NCBI GenBank assembly: GCA_003707065.3
Contig: PPXM03000005.1
Location: forward strand, 62,001-126,000
DNA length: 64,000 nt
Direction of reading: 5' to 3'
Source: Trigonopsis variabilis
Taxonomy: Eukaryota > Ascomycota > Trigonopsidomycetes > Trigonopsidales > Trigonopsidaceae
Part shown: positions 11,247-19,902 of the stretch, one piece after another
How positions within the stretch are numbered: the first letter of the stretch is position 1
Layout of the letters: every line of letters starts with the position of its first letter
Notes under the pieces: generated by a model
Told to the model about the DNA's origin: nothing
The model's input: the letters and a program-made list of their open reading frames with translations, nothing else
Database searches by the model: none
Translations under genes and position numbers: made by a program

Positions 11247-12842
11247 TTAGAGCAACTCGGCAATGGCCTCAGTAGCAGCAAGCACACGCTCGTCTTCAAG
11301 TTTTCGTGCATTAATCTGGATGCAAGCAGGGGCACCATCGTACACTTCAGGATCGTAGGTGGCATCGGTGATTCCATCCTTGGGGTCCAAAGATTTGCTT
11401 GCAGTGGTGACGGGGACAATTGCGCCCGGCCAGTCTAAGATGTTGAAGAGCATAGTGTAAATTGGGGTAGGATAAGTATCATGGGGAGGGGCGCAAGACA
11501 AGTTGCCGGGGCCAAGAAGAACGTCGATTCCAGAATCGACAAAAAAGTTGATCCATTTAAGTTTGCGGGCTGCCCATTGGAGGTTAACGTCAAAGACTTC
11601 CTCAAGGGTAATCTCAGGCTGGCGATGGAAGATAGAGTCGGTCTTGATAATTGACTGGATGAATGGCTCTCCACTTGCACTGATGAATTTGGAGTATAGT
11701 TTTGTATTATCGAGGGTCATTAGGCGAGCTCCCAAATGTTCATTTTCCTTGAAGTCAGGGAGGTTCTTGGAGACATCGACGACCGAGTATCCAGCCTTCT
11801 CGAGCTTCTCAGCAACTATTTTCAGCGCTCTCTTGATAGGAGGATGGACGGGGTAGTCGGGATGGCCATAGTAGATTCCAAAGGTGAACTTCTTGACCTC
11901 CTCCTTGGGGATGACTTGGAAGGGCACTTCCAACACAGCGGGATCATAGTTCCAAGGCTTACCATCAAGGACGGCTTTAAAGAGGAGACTGAGATCTCTA
12001 GCAGTCGTGGTCAATGGGCCAGCGGCGGCTGGAATACCAGGACTTCCCATTTTACTGGGAGCCTTCTGTCCAGCATAGGGAATTCGCCCAGTACAGGGCT
12101 TGAAGCCAAATGTACCATCACAAAGCGCTGGAATACGGATACTACCAGCAATATCAGTACCAATTCCCATGATGGAGCCTCGGATGCCGACAATAGCTCC
12201 CTCACCTCCAGAGGAGCCACCAGAGGTCAGGCACAGCTTGTGAGGATTAAGAGTTCTGCCAAAGACATTATTATCTGAGTCGGCAGTCATCAAAGTCTGA
12301 GGAATATTGGTCTTAACATAGAGCACGGCTCCTTGTTTGAGCAAGATGTCGATGAGAACAGAGTTGGAGTCAGCAGGAGGATGGTCGAGAAAAGACACAT
12401 AGCCAATTGTGCTCTGGTAGCCTTTGACATTGAACGAATCCTTGACGGAGATGGGCAGACCATGAAGAGGACCAGATACTTTGCCATGCTTGGCGTAGTA
12501 CTCATCCAACTCTTTGGCGCGAGCAAGGGCAAAGTCGAACATGATTTCAGTGCAACAGTTGACCAACTGTTGAGCAATTGCAGCCGAATGACAGAAAGCA
12601 GAAGCTACTTTCAACGAGCTTAGCTCGCCCGACGCGATCTTGGCCAGCAATGAAGTCGAGTCATTATTGTAGACAATATCATACTCCTCTGAAGAAAGGT
12701 ATTTCTTTGGCAAGTCAATCACCGACGCTGTCGATTCCACAGTACATTTGGCCACAACTTCGGGTTCAAGAAGCCATTCCTTGGGTAGAAGGGCCTTTTC
12801 GCTCTCTCGCTTGGCTAATCCTTTCGCTTTCCAGTCAGACAT
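11247..12842 (-). CDS. Amidase A (amidase-signature, acetamidase-like)
   Basis: Hydrolyses an amide to an acid and ammonia or amine. The 531-residue protein is intronless and starts at the ATG matching its paralog amidase C (MSDWKAKGLAKRESEKAL). The Ser-cisSer-Lys triad is visible: Lys134 in SVKDSF, Ser210 in SGGSSGGEG, and nucleophile Ser234. The usual DIGGS around the nucleophile reads DIAGS here, while C and B keep Gly. Amidase C is about 75-80% identical outside a shared patch of near-identical DNA. The promoter has a TATATA about 33 bp before the ATG and several GATA sites at 12973-13114. No signal peptide is evident, so it is probably cytosolic. The natural substrate is unknown. Confidence 0.93.
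   Translation of the reverse strand: MSDWKAKGLAKRESEKALLPKEWLLEPEVVAKCTVESTASVIDLPKKYLSSEEYDIVYNNDSTSLLAKIASGELSSLKVASAFCHSAAIAQQLVNCCTEIMFDFALARAKELDEYYAKHGKVSGPLHGLPISVKDSFNVKGYQSTIGYVSFLDHPPADSNSVLIDILLKQGAVLYVKTNIPQTLMTADSDNNVFGRTLNPHKLCLTSGGSSGGEGAIVGIRGSIMGIGTDIAGSIRIPALCDGTFGFKPCTGRIPYAGQKAPSKMGSPGIPAAAGPLTTTARDLSLLFKAVLDGKPWNYDPAVLEVPFQVIPKEEVKKFTFGIYYGHPDYPVHPPIKRALKIVAEKLEKAGYSVVDVSKNLPDFKENEHLGARLMTLDNTKLYSKFISASGEPFIQSIIKTDSIFHRQPEITLEEVFDVNLQWAARKLKWINFFVDSGIDVLLGPGNLSCAPPHDTYPTPIYTMLFNILDWPGAIVPVTTASKSLDPKDGITDATYDPEVYDGAPACIQINARKLEDERVLAATEAIAELL
12301..12600 (-). repeat. Gene-conversion-like patch shared with amidase C
   Basis: This interval, read on the minus strand, aligns without gaps to 20145-20444 with only 7 differences, including an uninterrupted identical run of 182 bp (12409-12590 against 20155-20336). 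DNA directly on either side of the patch in both genes drops to roughly 65-70% identity. The patch encodes the part of the enzyme carrying the catalytic Lys134. Confidence 0.85.
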
Positions 12843-12972
12843 GATCTTATCTGCCACACTGTCTGTCTGATCTCTATATATCTCTTTGTGGAGGCTAAAT
12901 TTCCTTCATTTGGCATAGCTGTTCTCGCGGCAAAGGTGCGCTTAGATTGGCGTACAATTTGCCAGCTGCCCC

Positions 12973-13114
12973 GATAACACGATCATGATAGATAAGCCCC
13001 AGGTTGAGCTGGGAGGTAACGCTATCGGCGCCTGCTCGCGCTTGGCAGGCCATGCAACTCTCGTTATCCGAAAAAAGAATGTGTGGGCTTCGGGAATACA
13101 AGGCCGATGATAAG
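12973..13114. promoter_or_regulatory. Cluster of GATA-factor sites upstream of amidase A
   Basis: GATAAC at 12973-12978, GATA immediately followed by GATAAG at 12987-12996, GTTATC at 13063-13068 and GATAAG at 13109-13114, all 130-270 bp upstream of the amidase A start. HGATAR sites are bound by AreA/Gln3-type activators in ascomycetes. That amidase A is under nitrogen control is an inference. Confidence 0.5.
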
Positions 13115-13664
13115 CTATGGCCTCCCACGATTGTGGTGATAGTCGTCGGCGAACGACCGCTTGAGGTTTACCTATCAGGAAGATGACACAGACGTATGTC
13201 CCTGCCTTCTCTATCGGTACGCATGCAGGCAGACACTGGTGGTTTGGAACCACCACCCAGGTTCTTTGACAGCGACAGCTCTTCATGTGATAGTATTTAA
13301 TATAGCCCTTGTCGAATGCAAATAGAATCGTAGTCCGTGGCTTGACACTTTCTATGGCTCAGGACTACATTAGAAAGAAGAATATATGAGCTAAAGTGAA
13401 TGCTCGAGACAGCCGGAGTTTGCACGGGGTTTTGGTGATGAGAATCGCGGCTCTTTGGTGCCTGCGTTTTGCCTGTTGGGCAGCAGCCTTCCAGGAAGTT
13501 CCTAGCAATGCTGGTCCAGAATGTAACGGTCAAAGAACTGGTACTAACAGAACCTTACTTTTTTGAGTTAAACACTTGACAGTTATCTCCGACACGCTCG
13601 ACTCATGTGCCAGGCTACTTGGACTAGCAGAGTCCTCTTTGGCTACCGCAGATTGCTATCAGGC

Positions 13665-13692
13665 AGCGGTCGCTCTTAGAATCGTGACCGCT
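13665..13692. promoter_or_regulatory. CGG/CCG dyad upstream of the transporter
   Basis: AGCGGTC at 13665-13671 and its reverse complement GACCGCT at 13686-13692, separated by 14 nt. Zn2Cys6 dimers typically bind CGG half-sites arranged as dyads, so this could be an operator for one of the neighbouring regulators. Confidence 0.35.
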
Positions 13693-14457
13693 TGTAGAAC
13701 AGGAAATCCTGCGATGTAACCGCGACTGTTTGGGATTGTTACATAAGCAACGCTTTTGTACCTGATTACCAGAAAGTCAACTACAGAAAGATTGCACAGT
13801 TCGCAGAACTAACAAAAGGAATACGTATCGCCTAAATTCAGCACTAGCGTCCATCCGCCACAGACTAAAATATGCGATAGAGCCATGGAGATAAGTCTAA
13901 ACCCTTGGATAGAGGCATTTTAAAAGAAGAAAAACGTAAACTAGACGGATGCAGTGAAATGTACAGTAAAATCTGCAAAGGAATCCGTAAATCTATTAAA
14001 AGCAGTTGGTTGAGAGCTCGATGGCCCGTGGAACCCTAATAGGAAAGAGTCGAACCCCCATCTCAAAGAGGAAGGTAGGGGGGACATCTATCGGGATGAA
14101 GTTATCGCCTCTCCAACGAGAGAATGCTGCTCATAGAAGTACCAATCCTGAGATTTCAACGATATTTTGTCCATTGGAGGAGTATCTAAAAGATCTGACC
14201 GGTATTAAATATCAATCTGTACGCTTGGCGAGCCTGCTTGGCTGTAAAGAGAAGAACCAGAATAGCGGAACGGCTGTAGATCGACAAATGACAGCCAGCG
14301 GCTAAAATATCCCTACTCTTTTCGAGAGACGAGACCTCAGGTCATCGTTATCAGTCATAATCAGTCCCGTTGTCAGGCAGCCTGCGACAAAAGTCACCGT
14401 CGAGACCTGATATAGAAGAGCAGATGGTTTGCAAGAGTCCAGACAGTCGAACCGATC

Positions 14458-16194
14458 ATGAAATTTTTCTATCAGCCTGATCGTGAACTGCTGATGCCTG
14501 ATGGCATGCCTATTCCTGGTACCGAGATGCTGGTCGATCTGGATCACCACGAAGAAGGCCGGGTGAAAGAAAATAAAAACAACGTTATTCTGGTGCCTCA
14601 GCCGACCAATCATCCCGATGATCCTTTGAACTGGAGTACTTTTCGCAAATGGAGCACATGGATGGGAGTCGTCTTCTATTCGCTGATGCAGGGTGCCGGA
14701 TCGGCCGCTCAAAACTCGTCTTTGGTCGTGATCGGTGAGGGTCTTGGCTTCGATATCGATGTTATGGCAAACGGCAACGGTTACTTGTTTCTATTCGCCG
14801 GTATTGGATGTCTGATCTTCCAGCCCTTCGCCATGGCTTTCGGTCGCCGACCTACTTTTATCTGGGCCTTGACTATTAGTTCGGTCGTCTGCTTGGTTTG
14901 GTGGAATTATGTCACGGTTGGAGACACTGGTCAATTCTATGGCAATCGAATCATCGCTGGTCTGTTTGCTTCCCCGGTAGAAAGTCTTCCAGAAGTGGTG
15001 GCTGCTGACTTATTCTTCATCCATCAACGTGGTCGCGCATTGTCCATGTACTTTGCTGGTCTCGTTTTGTTCTCCTTCCTTGGTCCTTTGGCTGGTTCTT
15101 TCATTCAAGGCTCCATGGGCTGGAAATGGATCAATAACTTCTCCGCCATCTTCTCAGCTGCTGTCGTCGTTTATATGCTTTTCTTTTTGGAAGAAACCAA
15201 GTGGGAAAGAAGCGAATCTGATATCATTAACCCTGTGGTTCTCGAAGCCGAGGTCGAGAGACTGCACGAACTCGGAGTAATCCCTGAATCCGAAAAGTCT
15301 GAAAAGCAAGAAGCCACCAATGCTCACGAAGCTCAAGAGACTACTTCTGATAATCTGTCTCAAACCAATGACGTTGAAGTGCTTGGCGGAATAGATCATT
15401 CCCTTAAACGACGGACTCTTCTCCAGCGTTACCCATTGTTCTACTACCGCGAACCTGGTGCCACTAAGACCCAGTGGAAACATTTCTGGGAAAGTATGTA
15501 TACCAACTTCATTGTCTTCTTCACCCTTTGGCCCACCTTCTTCGCGGGTATCCTTGTCGCTTCTGGTTTAGCTTGGTATATGGTGTTGGCCAACACCGTC
15601 TCAACCATTCTTTCCGAAGAACCATATAATTTCGGCTCTACTGGTCTTGGTTTGATCTATATCGCTCCTAGTATCTCGACTATAATCTGTCTCTGGTGGG
15701 GAGGAGATCTTGCTGACTGGGTATGTCTGAAGCTTGCTCGACTTAATGGAGGTATTCGAGAACCCGAGTTCCGATTTTATGTTGGTATTTTCCCCCTCAT
15801 CCTTTCTCCTTTAGGACTTTGGCTCTATGGTGTTGGCGCTGCCAGAGGTATCCATTGGGTCGGGGTGGCTTTTGGCTATGCTTTTACTGTGGTTGGCAGC
15901 AATATGGCTCAGTCGATTGGCTATGCCTATGTGATGGACTGCTATCCAAAACTGGGAGCAGAAACTATGGTGACTGTCATTATCCTCCGCAACGTTATCG
16001 GTGGCTTTGCCTTCAGTTACGCAATTACCCCTTGGATTAACACCGATGGTCTCCAAAATACCTTTATTATTCTCGGTATCTTGTCAATGGTATTCTGGCT
16101 GCTCACCATTCCTTTGATCATCTGGGGTAAGGATCTGCGACGAAAGACGAATCATTGGTATGTCAGACTCGCCAAGGATCGTGCCGTTCACTGA
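14458..16194 (+). CDS. MFS transporter, Hol1-like (DHA1 family)
   Basis: An intronless 578-residue membrane transporter with about 12 predicted helices in two halves. A long hydrophilic loop, rich in Glu, Ser and Gln (about residues 255-325), separates them. The N-terminus contains the DDPLNWS motif characteristic of fungal DHA1/Hol1 members, and the loop between helices 2 and 3 has FGRRP, a form of the MFS signature. Hol1 relatives import cations such as polyamines and histidinol, but substrates vary widely in this family. It lies between amidase A (divergent) and amidase B (co-oriented), which suggests it brings in the amide or amine that these enzymes process. It probably acts in the plasma membrane. 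Confidence 0.9.
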   Translation: MKFFYQPDRELLMPDGMPIPGTEMLVDLDHHEEGRVKENKNNVILVPQPTNHPDDPLNWSTFRKWSTWMGVVFYSLMQGAGSAAQNSSLVVIGEGLGFDIDVMANGNGYLFLFAGIGCLIFQPFAMAFGRRPTFIWALTISSVVCLVWWNYVTVGDTGQFYGNRIIAGLFASPVESLPEVVAADLFFIHQRGRALSMYFAGLVLFSFLGPLAGSFIQGSMGWKWINNFSAIFSAAVVVYMLFFLEETKWERSESDIINPVVLEAEVERLHELGVIPESEKSEKQEATNAHEAQETTSDNLSQTNDVEVLGGIDHSLKRRTLLQRYPLFYYREPGATKTQWKHFWESMYTNFIVFFTLWPTFFAGILVASGLAWYMVLANTVSTILSEEPYNFGSTGLGLIYIAPSISTIICLWWGGDLADWVCLKLARLNGGIREPEFRFYVGIFPLILSPLGLWLYGVGAARGIHWVGVAFGYAFTVVGSNMAQSIGYAYVMDCYPKLGAETMVTVIILRNVIGGFAFSYAITPWINTDGLQNTFIILGILSMVFWLLTIPLIIWGKDLRRKTNHWYVRLAKDRAVH

Positions 16195-17311
16195 GCAATC
16201 ATCCCCTATCCAGTCAATTCTTTCTTTGAGTATACATCCAAGTTTATTTGTTGTCTTTCATACTTTAGTTGGTAGATGCTGTCATATTTCAGTTAATAGA
16301 AGATAGCTTTCCAAAGGACTCGTAGCACGCACGGAAGCACCAAAATCGCTGGAGTTTAACAAATCGCAGATTAACTATTATCAAAAGCCAAGCCGAGAAT
16401 ATAATGGAATGTGGAGCAAGCGGATCCCTCATCTCTCGCTAAGAGACAAGCTAAATTGTTAGTTATTCCAAAAGAGACTAGTACCAATGATACAGCTCTT
16501 TTCAGTAGTGCTGAGCAAAATCGATTATCACATGTAATCATGGTCATATCACGTTCGCATCCTCGACTGAGGCTAGAACTGTCATTATAGCGGAGATCAG
16601 TGTATTAATAATTAATAACTTATGATCAGGATTATGAGGCGGCTCCTTCCTATTGGAAACTGAACAACGTTACCAGTTTCGGATTTACTGGCTGAGGAGT
16701 TAAGATCACGAACGGCTCAAACCAAGAGTCCAGCTGACAGTGTCTTTCGAAGCTCTATTTTCAAGCCCAATGTATACCCCAATGTATAACATAAGATATA
16801 ATATCCATGAGCAGGCCCATATATCCCCAAGATCAACGTCACTAGAGGCAACGGTCCTTCGGCACTGAGGTGTTACCAGATTTGTAAGATCGTCTGGATG
16901 ATAACGAGATGTGTTACGACGCTATCAGTGAGCGCGGTTAACTAGCGCGCTCATGAACTTTTAAGATTCGCTCCTAGATAACGATGCCATCCATTGAGAG
17001 GCTGCGGGCTTGATTTGACGGATTTAAGAGTAAGCTTGAATTCATGACTTGACACATATGATTAGAGGCCTAAGCACAAGGCACGATCGTTGAGGGCGTT
17101 ACTATGAACCAGCCAACGAACGATCTTACAAGTCGACTGAAGTAGCAGGGGAGCACTATGAAAGGCATCGTTCATTACAAATTATGATTATTCACCAATA
17201 CAGCGATGGCAGTCAGTATAGGTAATCCAAACAGTTAACCGCGCTTAATGTATAATCAGGAAAGCTGGGGACAGGGCTTATCTGCTGGGGACAAAAAAGA
17301 CAGACTATAAG
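16195..17311. promoter_or_regulatory. Intergenic, upstream region of amidase B with inverted repeat elements
   Basis: 1.1 kb without a supported gene. It holds GATAAC at 16900-16905 and 16977-16982, CTTATC at 17277-17282, and the dyad at 16929-16953. Two short sequences recur in opposite orientation: TTGTAAGATCGT (16882-16893 and 17120-17131) and AGCGCGGTTAACT (16931-16943 and 17233-17245). Confidence 0.45.
16929..16953. repeat. GC-rich dyad upstream of amidase B
   Basis: TGAGCGCG and CGCGCTCA form perfect 8-bp arms around a 9-nt spacer GTTAACTAG, about 360 bp before the amidase B start. Thirteen bases of it (AGCGCGGTTAACT) recur inverted at 17233-17245, so the element may be a repeated operator. 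Confidence 0.4.
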
Positions 17312-18964
17312 ATGGGACGGTCCGACAGATCACCTTCAACGATGACTCTACCGGATCTTGAACAATTGATTGCCGATGCAAGGAAGGTTCGTGATGATTC
17401 TCTGGCCAAGGTGGATCCTCCTTTAGGGGAATTACCTGAGCCTTTGCCATCAAATGTCACTGATATCCCTCGTCAAATGCTTTCTGCCGACGAGTTTTTG
17501 ATTACAGAGATGTCCCCAACCGAATTGCTCGGTGAGCTTCACTCGGGAACAATTTCAGCAGTCACGGCCGTCAAGGCCTATATGCGACGAGCGGCTGTGG
17601 CTCAAAAGCTGGTCAACTGTGTGTGCGAATTGCTATGGGATGAGGCTATTGAAAATGCTCAAAAGCTTGACGACTATCTAGCTGAGACAGGAAAGCCAAT
17701 TGGTCCTTTCCATGGTCTACCGTTCTCGGTCAAGGAACATATCTTTATCAAAGGAAAAACTTGTAATACCGGTCTTGCCAAATTCACTCATGAAGTGGTC
17801 GACGAGTCTAATGGAAATCTAGATGCTTTGACCGCTGCCGGCTGTGTCATCTTTGTTCGAACAACTCAGCCCCAGTCTTTGATGCACTTGGAGACTTCGT
17901 CGGCGCTTTACGGTACCACCACCAATCCTTTTAACACTGCTTTGACATCTGGCGGGTCCTCGGGCGGAGAAGGCGCACTATTGGGTATCCACGGTTCTCC
18001 TCTGGGAATTGGATCTGATATTGGTGGATCCATTAGAGCTCCATGTGCTGACAATGGGCTATATGGACTGCGCCCTTCAGGAGATAGAATGCCTTGTATT
18101 GGAATGTTGTATAACTCCGTTGGCAACTACGATGCCATTATTCCTGTCCAAGGCCCTATGACTCGAGATTTGGCGACCGTTGAGAAATTCATGCAAGTGA
18201 TGGCTGCGTCTGAGCCTTGGAAATGGAATTTCCGCTGTATTCCTGCGCCTTGGAACCCTGATCCTGTTCCTTCTAGAAAACTCAAGATCGGAATCATGTT
18301 GGATGATGGCGTCGTTCGACCTCACCCTCCAATCTTGAGAGCCATTTCTCAGGTCAAGCAAGCTCTGTCTAAACCAATTCAAGGATGGCAAATAGAGCTG
18401 GTCGACTACGTGCCTTACGAACACGCCAAAGGATGGGATATCATCAGTTCTCTCTATTTCCCCAATGCTGGAGAGGATCTCCGGGGATACCTTAGTGAGG
18501 TTGGCGAGCCCGCAATGCCGCTCACTGAATGGATTCTATCTGAAGGACCAAAGAAACCAATGGACTTGAACGAATACTGCTTGTCTCTGTACGCTCGAGA
18601 TAAATATAGGGAAAAGCATCATGCCGCTTGGGTATCTCAAGGGGTCGATGCAGTCATCTGCCCTGCTGGACCGGGCTGTGCCCTTCCGTTAGGTACCTCA
18701 AAGTATTGGAACTACACTAGCCACTGGAACCTGGTCGACCATCCTGGTCTCATCGTTCCTGTCACTTATGGTGACTCCAATGTGGACCTGCCTGATCCCT
18801 CTTATGTCCCTCGCAATGAAACTGACAAGTTCATCCAAGAACTTTATGATCCTAAACTTTTTGATGGCGTCCCTGCTTGTGTCCAGGTTGTGGCTGCAAG
18901 ATATCAAGACGAAATCACAGTTCAAGTCGGCAAATTAATAGACAAAGCCTTGGGACGGGAGTGA
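17312..18964 (+). CDS. Amidase B (amidase-signature, acetamidase-like)
   Basis: An intronless 550-residue amidase-signature enzyme. The ATG at 17312 is used here; a second in-frame ATG at 17342 would remove ten residues and is also plausible. Catalytic residues are recognisable: Lys in FSVKEHIF, the cis-Ser in SGGSSGGEG and the nucleophile Ser in GSDIGGSIR. It is clearly more distant from amidases A and C than they are from each other, and ends DKALGRE. This spacing suggests an old duplication with a different substrate preference. Lying downstream of the Hol1-like transporter, it shares the same orientation as amidase C. GATA sites in the upstream region again suggest nitrogen regulation. 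No targeting signal is evident. Confidence 0.93.
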   Translation: MGRSDRSPSTMTLPDLEQLIADARKVRDDSLAKVDPPLGELPEPLPSNVTDIPRQMLSADEFLITEMSPTELLGELHSGTISAVTAVKAYMRRAAVAQKLVNCVCELLWDEAIENAQKLDDYLAETGKPIGPFHGLPFSVKEHIFIKGKTCNTGLAKFTHEVVDESNGNLDALTAAGCVIFVRTTQPQSLMHLETSSALYGTTTNPFNTALTSGGSSGGEGALLGIHGSPLGIGSDIGGSIRAPCADNGLYGLRPSGDRMPCIGMLYNSVGNYDAIIPVQGPMTRDLATVEKFMQVMAASEPWKWNFRCIPAPWNPDPVPSRKLKIGIMLDDGVVRPHPPILRAISQVKQALSKPIQGWQIELVDYVPYEHAKGWDIISSLYFPNAGEDLRGYLSEVGEPAMPLTEWILSEGPKKPMDLNEYCLSLYARDKYREKHHAAWVSQGVDAVICPAGPGCALPLGTSKYWNYTSHWNLVDHPGLIVPVTYGDSNVDLPDPSYVPRNETDKFIQELYDPKLFDGVPACVQVVAARYQDEITVQVGKLIDKALGRE

Positions 18965-19902
18965 ATATCCATTCATTGAATTTAATATTATAGATAGATA
19001 GGCAATGTCTTAGAGACCAGTAATTAAAGCCGTAGATTTTGTTCAGAGAGCCTCTGTAGCTTTGAAGGGAAGCCTTTATTACAGAAACCGATGAGCTTAT
19101 GGAATAGATAGCTCGTCAAATTATGCCTGTACTATCACCAAGATTACAGTGACTGCGGAGCCAATACGCTATTGTGACCTGAAAGTCATGTAACATGAGT
19201 GTTAGAATAATCGTCAAACTATCTCTGTGACATTCTGATGTAAAATGATACCAATATCAAACATAGGATTCCAATAAAAGCTGTTGTCTCCTCTCATAAG
19301 CCTCGATCATCTCTCTCGCTCGTCTACGGAGTCGGTGCTTTGACACAACCATTGGTTTTTACCAACATTAGAGCTCTTTCTTGTGCTAGTTATTGATAGT
19401 TTAGCCTCACTGTTCGGCGATTGGTTTCTTCTTGGGATAAAAAGAGCACTAGATACTGATTCTGAGACCTTCCTCTTTGGGCTTAGCTTTTGATTCTAAG
19501 TTGGGATCGACAATATCATAGTTATCTGTTAGATATAATACAGAATTTCAACGGTCTTTGCGGGTCTCGTTTAATCTTGTCAACACGATCCAGCGAGACA
19601 GGACACACATATACGACCCTCTTATTTCCCTAATAGGCAGAATATTTTTTACCGCCTGCTGCTCGACCTTATCGGGATAAACCAATACTTATCATCCGCG
19701 CCTGTCATTTCCCAGCTAGGATTCTCAAGGCTAGATAAGCATGACGGGCATGAAGCGCTTACTTGCTCACCATAAGTTTGTTATCTTTGATAACAAATTG
19801 AGCGTTGGTCTAAGCGCGTTTTTACCGCCAGCAGCTGTGAACCATATCCGGTTTGAAGACGATATATAGAGAACACAGCCAATAAATCAGCTCCGTATCT
19901 CA
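18965..19902. promoter_or_regulatory. Intergenic, promoter of amidase C
   Basis: 938 bp. The distal half is featureless. The proximal 300 bp carry a dense set of GATA sites (listed separately), a direct repeat TTTTTACCGCC at 19646-19656 and 19819-19829 followed by GC-rich variants, and a TATATA at 19863-19868 about 35 bp before the ATG. The 12-mer GATATATAGAGA around that TATA is shared with the amidase A promoter. Confidence 0.5.
19669..19797. promoter_or_regulatory. GATA site array with a perfect palindromic GATA pair
   Basis: TTATC and GATAA face each other at 19669-19680, CTTATC lies at 19688-19693, AGATAAG at 19733-19739, and a 9-bp perfect inverted repeat with TTTGTTATC and GATAACAAA (19777-19797, 3-nt spacer) contains two more. 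Six GATA cores fall within 130 bp, 105-235 bp upstream of amidase C. Paired GATA sites are the preferred targets of nitrogen GATA factors in fungi. Confidence 0.6.

Larger units (their letters stand above)
12843..14457. promoter_or_regulatory. Divergent intergenic region between amidase A and the MFS transporter
   Basis: 1.6 kb upstream of both genes. The amidase-proximal third carries the GATA cluster listed separately, and the transporter side has further GATA sites (for example near 13889 and 14348). A CGGTC/GACCG dyad lies at 13665-13692. Short open frames here have no recognisable protein content. Confidence 0.45.

Noticed and set aside
11736-12278. 180-codon plus-strand frame
   Set aside because: Antisense shadow of amidase A; the amidase frame explains the region fully.
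14041-14060. GAGTCGAACCCC resembling a tRNA T-loop region
   Set aside because: The flanking bases do not form the T-stem, and no A box or acceptor stem is found at the right distance.
14006-14305. 99-codon frame before the MFS transporter
   Set aside because: No motif or splice-supported extension; it lies in the expected promoter region.
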